A stretch of 64,000 nucleotides of DNA from Nymphaea colorata (lineage: Eukaryota > Streptophyta > Magnoliopsida > Nymphaeales > Nymphaeaceae): assembly GCF_008831285.2 (NCBI RefSeq), contig NC_045143.1, positions 23,932,302-23,996,301 of the forward strand, written 5' to 3'. Shown one piece after another: positions 22,499 to 32,400 of this stretch. The position numbers and the translations under genes are program-made. Below the pieces are notes generated by a model. That model did not search any database. It was given only the letters and a program-made list of their open reading frames with translations, and was not told where the DNA came from. Within the stretch, counting starts at the first letter, position 1. Every line of letters begins with the position of its first letter.

Positions 22499-23029
22499 TC
22501 AAAGGAATCTATCTCTAATTATTCCAACACACTTCACCTTTCCATTATCATCTCGCAATGGATGCCATTGTTCAAAGTCTTCCACAAAATTCATTGTCTG
22601 CATTAACAGTCCACCAGCTTTAGTAGGCGTCTTTCTGTTGAGTTCATCAGCTACCACATTAGCCTTTCCTGGATGATGCTTTATCTCAAAGTCGTAATCT
22701 TTGAGATATTCCAGCCATCTCCTCTGTCTTAGATTTAATTCTTTCTGCGAGAACAAATATTTGAGAGATTTGTGATCGGAAAATATTTCAAATTCCACAC
22801 CACAGAGGCAGTGCCTCCATATTTCTAGTGTGAATATCACGGGTCCGAATTCCAAATCATGCATTAAACCCGTAATCACATGCAAGGTGTTCATAATGAT
22901 CTCTTGCTGTTGTTGGAAGTTTCCAACTGGTGTCCCACATTCAATAGGATGAGTCACAACTTGGCTACTCCTGGTGTTGCGAGGGCCTCTGCCTCTTCCT
23001 CTAGTACTTCCTCCTCTAATGCGTGCCAT
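22499..23029 (-). pseudogene. Chimeric ORF: gag N terminus fused to RNase H by internal deletion
   Basis: Open for 176 codons from ATG at 23027-23029. The start [17 protein letters not shown] is the usual Tekay/Del gag N terminus. After about 60 residues the sequence changes to [20 protein letters not shown], followed by [30 protein letters not shown] and [14 protein letters not shown], which is the RT-linked RNase H. Gag body, zinc knuckle, protease and the RT palm are missing between them. The deletion kept the reading frame, so the ORF is intact even though the element is not. Whether it is transcribed is unknown. Confidence 0.8.
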
Positions 23030-23220
23030 TTGAACTACACCATATGGAGGAAACAAAACATAACTATTGTATTTGTACATAACGCAGTCATTTTAGACTG
23101 ATATAAAACCTTAAAACTCAATATTCACAATAAATCAAAAACACCATTCTCTAACAGGCTTGGATGACTTTTCCTCTGCTTGTGATCGACATTGACATTG
23201 GACAAGAACTCTAGACACTA

Positions 23221-23233
23221 TGCTCTAATACCA
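23221..23233 (-). promoter_or_regulatory. Primer binding site (tRNA-Met type) of the Tekay/Del-type element
   Basis: The minus strand reads TGGTATTAGAGCA, one base different from the common plant TGGTATCAGAGC initiator-Met PBS. It starts four bases inside the 5' LTR end, which sets the element's orientation. Confidence 0.85.
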
Positions 23234-23237
23234 AAGT

Positions 23238-25623
23238 TGTCACGACCCAAGTTTTTGACACCATTTTTTTTTGTATAAATAATAGCAGAAGTAACATTGA
23301 GTCATCACCAAAACCAAATCCAATATATTATATTAAAAGACAATATGATTTATTTCAATAATAAAACACTTGGACCCAAACAACCAAAATAACCACAATG
23401 CCCAAAACCGATGCAGTGTTCAGATTGCTAATGCCCATCCATCACAATCATGAGGATGTCGATCTAGCAGCCACACTCTCAAGAACTACCTGTAGAGATA
23501 GAAGGAAGGGCCATAATTTCTCTGAGTATGAAAAAATCCAGCCATGAACGGAACATGACCCAACAAAGTACTTTTTGGTCTCGTCAAACCCCTGAGTATG
23601 GGAAAAATCCAGCCATGAATGGAACATGACCCAACAAAGTACTATTTGGTCTCGTCAAGCAAATTCATAATTCATATGGGGACCTTATGGTCAACAGCCA
23701 TAAGTCATCAAATCTTAATACACAATAGAGTTACATCTCATTATAAAAAACGAGGTGTACATAACCTCCAAATATTCGTAGACTTCCTACCGTGCATATC
23801 ATTCCAATGGGTATGGTCATCGTGCCGAGCAACAACAGAAATCCCCGTTGGCACAACTCATAGGTACAAAGAACATATCTTCACCAGGTGATCCAACTGA
23901 TTGAGGGTAACCTGCAGCGAAGCCTCCTGATATATCTCAGATCACCGCTGCAGTAGCAGGGTCCAACCACCAGTGTTACCCGAAGTGGTAGACCGACCCC
24001 TCTAGGCACCCGGGTTGAGGGACCAGGAGACGCCTCGCTCTCCAACAAAAACAGAAAAATCCTGGGCCCTTGTGCTGCCCAATACCCTGTGGGCCCTCCA
24101 TTGAAGACGGAGAAGTGTGGGACAATAGTGAGCTCATGCACACCACTACCTCCCGGGACAGAACTAACCACTGGGCAAAACACAAGCTCGCACTCGCATA
24201 TGCCAATGCATAAACAATCCACATTTCGCCTACGAAATTCGAATGTGAGAGTTTATCATCACTAGACACCGTCTATTACCTCTCACAGAAACCACCATCA
24301 GGCTCGGTTTTCCAGACAAAAGCAATAAGCCATTTTCTAACTTAATTTAATGGCAACAAAGTAAAGTCGAATAGACACGCATCAATACAAAGTATATCAC
24401 ACTCAGAAATCTTAAATAATAATATTGTGATCATCATATAGAAACAAGAGATTTCAGCACCCTTTTTCTGAAATTTTAAATAAAACTAAGGGTACCACAG
24501 AGCAATAATGCCAAACATTACGTTTTTCCATCGAAATTGCAAACAAATATAAGAAAACCCCCTTTTTGACAATTTGAGAAACTGAGGAGGTACTATTTCG
24601 CAATTTCATTTGAAATCTCTGGTTTTTGCTGAAAATAACTTTTGCAAGCCTCTTTCTGAAAAAGTTTTTAGCAAAAACGTTGTTGCATGGATTTCTCAAA
24701 ATTATAATAGCTTATCCAAGAATTTTTCTAAAAAGGTGGACTAATTTTGAAAATTCCCAAATTTGATATAAATTAGGTTGAACCCTAGATTTTTCTCATT
24801 TCCTCGCCAGACTTTCTCTCTCCTCACGGGAGCGCCTCCCTCTTCTTCTCGTTCGACCGATGGTGGCTTCCATCGATTCTTCCGCAACCCAAAACCAGAG
24901 AGTGTGGGATCTCCTTCTGCCACGAGATCCGTTGTTCAGGTTTTCCGCGGCCGTGCCACCGACCGACCGACCAACGCCTCTAGCCGTCACCGTTGCCGCC
25001 ACCTCTTCCCCTGCTCTTGTTCATTCAGCACTGTCATTTTGTGTAGCAAGTTCTGTGATCGAACCCTCCATGAGGGTTCTAGTGGATCGTTATTTTCTGT
25101 AGATGGTTTGGATTTTCTAACGAAACCCTTATCTCCGATATGCATGCTCTGTTCTAAGGTCTACTCTAGTCACAGTTTCTCACTATTGAAATAACAAAAG
25201 AAAACAAGGAGAAACAACATAATACGAACATCAAAAATGTCAAAACCCAACAAAGACTAACATGCTTCACACTTCATACCTCACATCCTTCATTTTTCTT
25301 TTTCTTTGAAATCAGAGAGAACTAGAACTAAGAGCACTGTATTCCCATTCTTGCATACATACAACCTTTCATGCATGGATTCATATTTAGGCATGTACAC
25401 ACATAGATCCATCATTATATCATGCAACCATATATATATCTCTATCTATAAGCAGTAAAAAATACAAGGGCTTCATGTTCTATTCACAACTGAATATTCC
25501 ACATGCCTGTAAAATCTGAGATGAATTTCCAGCTGCAACTCTTCTATGCTGCTGGTTCCTTTCCAGCAGTCCCTTCCCTTGATCTCAACTGTAAGAGGGC
25601 AGAGATGAGGATCTCTCCCTCTC

Positions 25624-25654
<31 letters not shown>

Positions 25655-25977
25655 ATTTTTCTATTGTTGGACGTTTTCCTCTAGTGGTGCAGTAAAAGGA
25701 ATGGTCATTTTCTGTAAAATGGGGTTAAATAAACCCTCTACAAGCCTCCCATAACTGTCATATGAATTTTTGTTTTTCCTCTTTCCATTAAATATTTCAG
25801 TTACTCTTCTAGTCGGGTTTATCCTTGGTAACCCGTTCCTCTCTTTCCATAACTATTATCATTATAATGGAATTAACAGTTTCAAGTATATATTTAACAG
25901 TTTACTATTTATTATTCCTTCCCATATTAATTTTTTCCATAATTAAGGAAAAAGGAAAGAAAATCGTGGATCTTACA
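23238..25977 (-). repeat. 5' LTR of the Tekay/Del-type element (2740 bp)
   Basis: Matches 18163-21146, with a 325-bp deletion at the CATTTTGT junction near 25035 and a private 70-bp tandem duplication (23522-23591 with 23592-23661). The plus-strand ends are TGTCACGACC and TCTTACA. Confidence 0.88.
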
Positions 25978-25982
25978 TTTGG
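25978..25982. other. Target site duplication TTTGG, right
   Basis: An exact match to 18158-18162. Confidence 0.9.
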
Positions 25983-26085
25983 AGGGGAACTCGTGTGGCA
26001 AGTGCTCCTTCAACTGCATAACTTTGGAGTGAGAATGGGCTGCATAAGTTGTTTTGTGTGAGTTCCAAACATCATGAGATGCTTT
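25983..26085 (-). pseudogene. Copia relic 2, gag fragment between two younger insertions
   Basis: The minus strand is open throughout and contains ASHDVWNSHKTTYAAHSHSK followed by VMQLKEHL. This matches the (S)REVWxxLEKxFxxxSxARxMQLR block of plant Copia gag. The rest of the same gag lies at 31053-31333, separated by the sense Copia element. The other side is cut by the Tekay/Del-type element. The piece is only about 100 bp, so it is easily missed. Confidence 0.75.
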
Positions 26086-26566
26086 TGATGAAATTTAATG
26101 CAAAGAATCATGTGTGCAACTATTTTGTTATTTCAATTAATATAGAATGTGAAGTGTCCACCTTTTTTGGTTCCCCAACAGATCTACATTCCAAGAATCA
26201 TGCACATAACAAGTGTTTCTTTAAGTTTCTCCTTATTTAATTCTTCATTTTTTTTTCTTTAATACTTATGTCAATTATGGCTATACTGGAATCACCACAA
26301 TCGACGTGGGATTTATTTGTCAGTTTTTGGCCTGTCATGTATATATATAGCCCTTTGGATGGATTGAAATATATGAAAAAGTTTTTTGTGAGGTCAAAAC
26401 TTTATCACATTATGTGTGCAATTTTAGGTTTATGCTACCTTGTGTCTCAAGTGTAGAAACAAGTGGTGAATTTGTGTGGTGTCCTATTCTTGTGTTATCA
26501 TTGTGTGACTCATAGGAACACAAGAAAGAAGAGAATGTGCAGGCTGGTCCATTACTTCAGCCAAGA
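26086..26566 (+). repeat. 5' LTR of Copia 1 (481 bp)
   Basis: Paired with 30595-31052 through shared blocks such as CAAAGAATCATG, GTGTCCACCTTTTT, GTCTCAAGTGTAGAAACAAG and CATTACTTCAGCCAA. A TATA-like TATATATATA lies near 26340 in the expected promoter position. Confidence 0.85.
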
Positions 26567-26567
26567 G

Positions 26568-26580
26568 TGGTATCAAAGAC
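26568..26580 (+). promoter_or_regulatory. Primer binding site of Copia 1
   Basis: TGGTATCAAAGAC lies two bases inside the 5' LTR, a slightly mutated TGGTATCAGAGC initiator-Met PBS. Confidence 0.8.
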
Positions 26581-26699
26581 TGAGGTTCATCCATTCTAAG
26601 CATCATTGTCTTGCCGTGATTGCCTGTGAAAGTGCAAAATAGAAGCACACAAGGTGAAGCATGTTTGCACATAACTTGTTTGATAAAATTTATGGGAGA

Positions 26700-27660
26700 A
26701 AATTTTCATTATGGCTAATGGTATGGCCACTCTAAATCTTTTTCAATAGCTCACCTATATTTGATGGACATAATTATGGGTTTTAGAGCATAAAGATGTA
26801 GACCTTCTTTTTGTCACAAGATCTCTGAGATCTAGTTGAGAATGACTATATTGAAAGTGCGGAGAGCTTTAAATAAGGAGAAAATACATTGGAGTCAACA
26901 TAGCAATGGAAGAAGGATTCAAAGACCTTACTTATTCTTCAAAAAGTAGTAAGCGGGACTATCTTTCCCCCGATTGCTAGTGGTACTAGTTCAAATGAAG
27001 CATGAACTATTATCAAGCAAGAATATCATGGTCATAAAAAAGTAACAATAGGAAGCTCCAAACCCTCCATAGAGAGTTTGAGACATTTTTTATGAAAAAC
27101 AATGAATCAATCCAGGAATTCTTTTCAAGAGATTTCATAATTATAAATCAAATGAAAATGTTTGGAGAGGTTTTATAGTAACCAGAAAATTGTAGAAAAA
27201 ATATTGAGGAGTTTACCGCCTAAATCTGATCATGTGGTTATGGCAATAGAAGAGTCGAAGGATTTGACTGTATATTCTACTAATGGATTACTGGGTTCTC
27301 TTTTAGCCCATGAACAAAGAATGAGCAGGTCAACTGAGAAAAGAGTAGAACAAGCATTCCAAGCTCAAGTCAAGTTGGATGACGCTAGCAAAGAGGAAGA
27401 GGAAGCTACTAAACAAATGAATGCAAGTCATGGGTGAGGTAGAGGTGGCTATCGTGGATGTGGACAAAGAAGACTTGAGGCAGGTAGGAATAAGCCAAAA
27501 GGTGGTGACAAAAACAATAAAAAAACATGGCCACAAAAACAAGTATTGTGATCTTTGCTAAAGAAATGGTCATACTGAAGCATACTGCTGAGATAAACAA
27601 AACAATAAGCCAATGTAGTGGACAAGAAAACAAAAGATGATAACTTGTTTTTTATTCATA
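26700..27660 (+). pseudogene. Copia 1 gag relic
   Basis: Best seen in 27162-27437: VEKILRSLPPKSDHVVMAIE, then a stretch ending HEQRMSR, as in Copia gag. A Gly/Arg-rich patch follows, then a CCHC knuckle at about 27545-27590 reading CDLC, stop, RNGHTEAYC. The C-x2-C-x4-H-x4-C spacing is kept, but a stop replaces a residue between the second Cys and the His. Several stops upstream. Confidence 0.75.
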
Positions 27661-27675
27661 CAGAGTCAAAAGAAA

Positions 27676-27780
27676 ATGTTGATTATGTATGGTTCTTGAA
27701 TAGTGGATGCAGTAATCATATGTAAAAAAAAAAGGATTTGTTTCATCATATTGATGAATTGATAAAGCAACAAGTTTGAC
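27676..27780 (+). pseudogene. Copia 1 protease relic with Asp-to-Asn change
   Basis: Reads VWFLNSGCSNHM where Copia proteases have W-x-L/V-DSGCSNHMT. The catalytic Asp codon is AAT (Asn), so the aspartic protease would be inactive even without the downstream stop and poly-A slip at about 27724-27734. Confidence 0.75.
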
Positions 27781-27853
27781 TTGGAGACAAAAAAATGTGC
27801 AAAGAGAAGGTAAGGGCACAATTTTGATACCAATTAAAAGAGGTACTAAATGA

Positions 27854-28900
27854 TTGGTATATGATGTTTTCTTTATACCTGGATTAGCGTATAACTTGCT
27901 AGGTGTAGGACAGTTAGCTCAAAAAGGATATTTGATTTCATTTCATGATGATGTGTGTGAAATAAAAAAGAAATGTTCTACAGTGCCATCTATGGTACTG
28001 TACATGATGAAGAACAAAATGTTTCCAATCGAGCTTTCACATTTTGATGATTATTTCTTAGTTGCAAACATGAATAAGGTGCCTAAATTATGGCACTTAA
28101 AATATGGACATTTGCACTACAATGGACTCAAGTTATTGGGGGTAGAAAAAATTAGTTGTTGGCTGGTCTCATCTTACCATTAATGAAGATATTTGTGAAG
28201 CATGTGTACATAAAAAAATCACATGATCTTTCATTTCCAGTTGGTAAAGTCTGGATTGCAAAAGCTCCTTTAGAATTAGTGCATGCTGATATTAACTCAA
28301 TCTCTGAATAATACTAGATATTGTTTACTATTCACTGATGATTTTTCTTGCATGAGTTGGGTGTTTTTTCTTACTGAAAAATCAAAACCCTTTGAAAAAT
28401 CCAAGGTCTTCAAAATATTTATAGAAAAAGAATGTGGGTGGCCTATAAAAATATTTCCTACTGATAGAGTGGAAGAATTTCTATCATGATTTTTGTAAAT
28501 TACATGGTATATATAACTATGAGAAAAACTCCTCCGCAAGTTGTTAAAAGAAAGAACCACATAGTGGTAGAGATGGCTAACATTATGTTGAATGAGAAAC
28601 ATATTCTCAATAAGTTTTGAGTTGAAGTAGTGGCTATAGATAAGTACCTTCTCAACATATTACTAACGAAAGTAGTCTGCAATATGACTCTATATGAAGC
28701 ATGGTGCGAAAAAGCATGATGTAAATGACTTAAAAATTTTATGAGCATTGCCTATTCCTTGCTTGATTTTAGAATCAAGACAAAATGTATAAAAAAAGTG
28801 AGAAATGTAATTTTGTAGGTTATAGTGATAAATGAAAAGATTATCAACCAAACAATCTGGTAACAAAGTCTTTAATCATTCGCCATGATATCATTTTTTA
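27854..28900 (+). pseudogene. Copia 1 integrase region relic
   Basis: 27854-28183 keeps IPGLAYNLLGVGQLAQKGY and the GAG_pre-integrase block KLWHLKYGHLHYNGLKLL. A zinc-finger end around EACVHKK (about 28195) and an integrase core with FTDDFSCMSWVFFLTEKS follow. DDE residues cannot be assigned with certainty because of frameshifts near 28310 and 28490. Confidence 0.75.
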
Positions 28901-29159
28901 TGAGAATAATTCATGGGAATGAACAACAATAAAAAATCAACACATTCCACTTATTGAATCAACTTCTCACTCAATTACATCAGCATCAAGTGTTAGTCGT
29001 TGAAAAGAGACCAATTCAAATGAAGAAGATATTGTTGAAATAATTATAGATGGAGATTCTCCACCGTGAAAGATACGATCTCTGCATGACATACATGTCT
29101 GTTGTTCATTTGTTTTTATGGTAACTGAACCAACATGTTATGATGAAGCATGTGGTAAA

Positions 29160-29830
29160 GAAAAATGGAAAAAGGCAACGTAAGAAGAAATCACTGCTAA
29201 TAAGAGAAATAATACATATCAACTTACTAACTTGCTACAAGGAAATGAACCTATAAGTGTGAAATGGGTTTACAAAGTGAAACATAAAGTTGATCGAGAT
29301 ATGCATAAATACAAAGCCAAACTAGTCATCAGAGGGTATGTACAAAAATATGGCATTGATTATTTTGAAACTTTTTCTACAATTGCTCATTTTGAAACTA
29401 TTAGACTGGTATTGACACTCACAACTCACTTAAAATGGAAGGTATTTCAAAATTTGATGTCAAATTCATTTTATTGAATGGTACTTTAAAAGAAGATGTA
29501 TATGTACACCAACCACATGGCTTTGTCACAAGTAGACAAGAGAAAAAAGTGTATAAGTTAAAGAAGGTCATTTATGGCCTCAAGCAAGCACCAAAAATAT
29601 GGTATGGAGACTTGACAGATAGCATTGGAGAAATGATTTCATCATTTTGAGAGTGAACCCACATTATACTTGAAAAATGAAGGTATTGACATGCTTGTGG
29701 CATATGTTTATGTAGATGACGTTAACTACATGGGATCAAGTGATGTGCTCATTTATGAATTCAAGGACAGTATGATGAGTTCAAAATGTTAGATTTGGGT
29801 TTATTGTATTTCTTATTTGGTCTTCAAGTT
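29160..29830 (+). pseudogene. Copia 1 reverse transcriptase relic (RVT_2)
   Basis: WVYKVKHKVDRD, YKAKLVIRGYVQKYGIDYFE and ETIRLVLTLTTH lie in one frame; DVKFILLNGTLKEDVYVHQP, KLKKVIYGLKQAPKIWY follow after a frameshift near 29450. The catalytic YVDD box survives as AYVYVDDVNYMGSSD near 29700. Frameshifts near 29450 and 29640 break it. Confidence 0.85.
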
Positions 29831-30109
29831 GTTCAAACAAATAATGGCATTTTTTTATCTTCCAAGAAAAATATCCATTAAACCTACTTAAGAGGTATAA
29901 CATGTTCAATTGCAAGTCTTTCTCTACTTCCATAAATGAAGGTGAACAAATTGACTTTGTTTGATGGGATGATCAGATATTTCATTTGTTGCCAGCTTAG
30001 TAACTAGTTTCATGCACAATCCTTCATTGCATCATTTGGGGGCAGCAAAGCACATTTTGCATTTCATCCATACAACCATTGAATATGGAATCTAGAATAA
30101 ATCAAATGT

Positions 30110-30590
30110 TTGTTTTGACTTATTTGGTTATACTGACAATACTTGGGTAGGAGCTATAGATGATCTAAGTAGCACAAGTGGCTATGCTTTTACACTTGGA
30201 TCAGGTGCTATATCAAGTTGTTCAAAGAAGCAAAGTACCATGGCATTATCATCTTCAGAGGTTGAGTATATTGGTGCATCTGCAACTACCTGTCAAGCAA
30301 TTTGGATGCATTGAGTTTTGGAAGATCCTAGTCAAAGTCAAGCACAAGGAACACCAATCTATTGTAACAACAAGTCAGCTATGGCAATGACAAGAAATCT
30401 GATCTACCATGGATGGGCAAAACATATTGAACTTTGTCACCATTTCATTCATGAAATTGTTGGTGGTCAAATCTCATTGAAACATTGCTCGACCAATGAG
30501 CAAGTTGCAAATGGGTTTACTAAGGCACTGTTCTACCCAAAATTTGTGAAGTTTTGGTCTCCACTTTTCTTCTTGAGCTTTGCATTAAGG
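30110..30590 (+). pseudogene. Copia 1 RNase H relic
   Basis: YTDNTWVGAIDDLSSTSGYA, then a block ending KKQSTMALSSSEVEYIGA, then after a stop YCNNKSAMAMTRNLIYHGWA and KHIELCHHFIHEIV. An NEQVANGFTKAL end follows. This is the standard Copia RNase H with one stop near 30312. The 3' LTR starts at 30595. Confidence 0.85.
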
Positions 30591-30594
30591 GAAC

Positions 30595-31052
30595 TGATGA
30601 AATTCAATGCAAAGAATCATGCATGCGGCTGTTTTGGTATTTCAATTAAAGAAAAAGGTGAAGTGTCCACCTTTTTGGTTCTCCAACACTCCATATTCAA
30701 AGAAGCATGCACAAGGCAAGTGCCTCTTCAGTTTGCCCTTATTTAATTTTCAGTTTTCTTATTTAACACATATGTCAATTATAGCCACAACAATAGATAT
30801 GAGATTATTTCTATCAGATTTTTCTTGGAGCATCATGTATACATATTGCCCTTTGAGTGGGTTAAAGTGTATAAAAAAGTCAGAGCTTTATGTCATTGTG
30901 TGTGCAGTTTTAGGTTTACACTGCCTTGTGTCTCAAGTGTAGAAACAAGTGGTGAATTTGTGTGATGTCCTATTCTTGTGGTATTGTTGTGTGACTCATA
31001 GGAACACAAGAAAGAAGAGAACGTACATGCTGGTTCATTACTTCAGCCAACA
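30595..31052 (+). repeat. 3' LTR of Copia 1 (458 bp)
   Basis: Starts TGATGAAATTCAATG, preceded by a short AAGGGAAC purine stretch, and ends TTCAGCCAACA. It is clearly diverged from the 5' LTR by substitutions and small indels, so the insertion is not recent. Confidence 0.85.
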
Positions 31053-31546
31053 GTTTTTGGACCCACTACTTAAGCATGAATAGGTTCAAACAAGGAAGAA
31101 ATGATCCAACTAAGCAAGAGGTGGTCTTGACACAACCATTCAATATACTTAGGATCTGGTGTTTTAACACCATTATTTTGAAGAAACATGGGTGGACAAG
31201 GATTAGTGGTGTCCACAAAACCATACATATCATATGAGATAAGCAACAAAACAAACTCACTTTCCCATATAAGGTAATTTTCAGTAGTCATCTTAACGAA
31301 GAGAATACTGCAAATGAGTAGGCATAGGGACAAAACTTATTTGTTTGAGCAAGAACCCCTATTTCCTAAGTTGGGAGTGCCTAAAGACACCATAGCTGAG
31401 ATACACCTATTGCCCACACACACACACACAGACACACACACACACACACACAAAGAGAGCAATACAACAAGAGGATAGACCAGAGACAATGCTGAGAGAG
31501 ACGAAAAAACTAGGATGTTCAGAATTGGATCCTTTCGGTATGTAAC
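31053..31546 (-). pseudogene. Copia relic 2, gag N-terminal part (antisense)
   Basis: The minus strand reads MTTENYLIWESEFVLLL, YGFVDTTNPCPPMF and IEWLCQDHLLLSWIISSLFE, matching plant Copia gag (K-LT-x-NY-LW-K..., WxxQDxLIxxWLLSSL). It stops being gag at 31053 where Copia 1 is inserted and continues at 26085. A (CA)n microsatellite at about 31411-31452 interrupts the N terminus. Frames are broken. Confidence 0.8.
31411..31452. repeat. (CA)n microsatellite
   Basis: About twenty CA dinucleotides with one CAGA interruption, inside the Copia relic 2 gag region. Confidence 0.9.
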
Positions 31547-31560
31547 TTGCTCTGATACCA
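31547..31560 (-). promoter_or_regulatory. Primer binding site of Copia relic 2
   Basis: The minus strand reads TGGTATCAGAGCAA, the canonical plant initiator-Met PBS, just upstream of the antisense gag. The LTR should therefore start at 31561 on the plus strand. Confidence 0.85.
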
Positions 31561-32400
31561 TATCAGCAATATGGAAATAAATCATACAAAAGGCAATCAA
31601 GATTTTTATAAAGGTTCAGTTTATAAAAGCCTACAGCATCTGTATCTCTTGCTCACACACTCCCAACTTATGTGTGGTTCCATTTATAAGAAGAAGCTAC
31701 ACAAATGCATGAAGTGATAACGCCTCAATTACATTAGCTTCTTTGTCAATACATTTAGGAACCACAAGTAAAAATTTTTGTGTTGAAGCTTGTCTATTCT
31801 TCTTGCATTTTCTAATTTCTTGTTCACGGTCTAGCCTCCTTTCATGCTTCTGGTTTGAATTTCATAATCTCCATCGATCACCCACTTGATGTGCAATCCC
31901 ACACATTTACTCTACTGTAGGTTGCACCATTAAAGCACATGCTAAACAATTTCGTATGTTGGTTGTTGATTTGGGTTTACAAGTCATTCTCTTGGAGTAT
32001 GGGCAACTATTTCATGCAAGTGGTCACTTGCCATTATCAACTTTGTGTGGGCCATGATTCTCCCTATTTGTCTACCTCAACAAAATTCTTTCGATTCTTT
32101 GGCTCAAAGCAATTAAAGACCATTGCTTTACCAATAGTTAAGTCACCCTTCAAGTGTAGGAGTTTATCTACTTGTTGCAGCACCCTATTACTGAATTTAA
32201 GTTGTTGCTTGATGTCTGGATCCTTGCATCAGGGTTCCAATGCATAGATGAGGAATTGAAGTATAGTTTGTAGGGATCTGCTTTTCTGTCGGTTACCCCT
32301 TTGTTGAGGTCCATAAGACACCAAATGCTGCACTTACACCTCCAAGGCAGTCATCTAGGATTCGTAAACCGAAGGACGTCTTTGGTTAGTCATGTGAATC
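31561..32400 (-). repeat. Probable LTR of Copia relic 2 and adjoining unassigned DNA
   Basis: Starts right after the PBS (plus strand TATCAGCAATATGG), so the first few hundred bases are expected to be the 5' LTR. No partner LTR exists in the window, so its far end cannot be fixed. The remainder up to the LINE at about 32400 has no recognised coding sequence. Confidence 0.5.

Larger units (their letters stand above)
18163..25977 (-). mobile_element. Ty3/Gypsy LTR retrotransposon, Tekay/Del-type chromovirus, internally deleted
   Basis: Two long direct repeats (18163-21146, 23238-25977), each starting TGTCACGACC and ending TTACA on the plus strand, enclose only 2.09 kb. The 5-bp duplication TTTGG is perfect (18158-18162 and 25978-25982). 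PBS and PPT sit at the expected places for minus-strand coding. The interior keeps a gag N terminus, RNase H, integrase and a C-terminal chromodomain-like tail; the rest of gag, protease and most of RT are gone. Long LTRs, a tRNA-Met type PBS and the chromodomain tail fit the Tekay/Del lineage. It is non-autonomous. Confidence 0.88.
26086..31052 (+). mobile_element. Ty1/Copia LTR retrotransposon (Copia 1), degenerate
   Basis: LTRs at 26086-26566 and 30595-31052 start TGATGAAATT. The 3' copy ends CA; the 5' copy ends GA by mutation. The domain order gag, PR, IN, RT, RNase H is the Copia order. The flanks are GCTTT (26081-26085) and GTTTT (31053-31057). Removing the element with one GCTTT restores the gag frame of the antisense host Copia, which confirms the boundaries. 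Many stops and frameshifts show it is dead. Confidence 0.88.
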
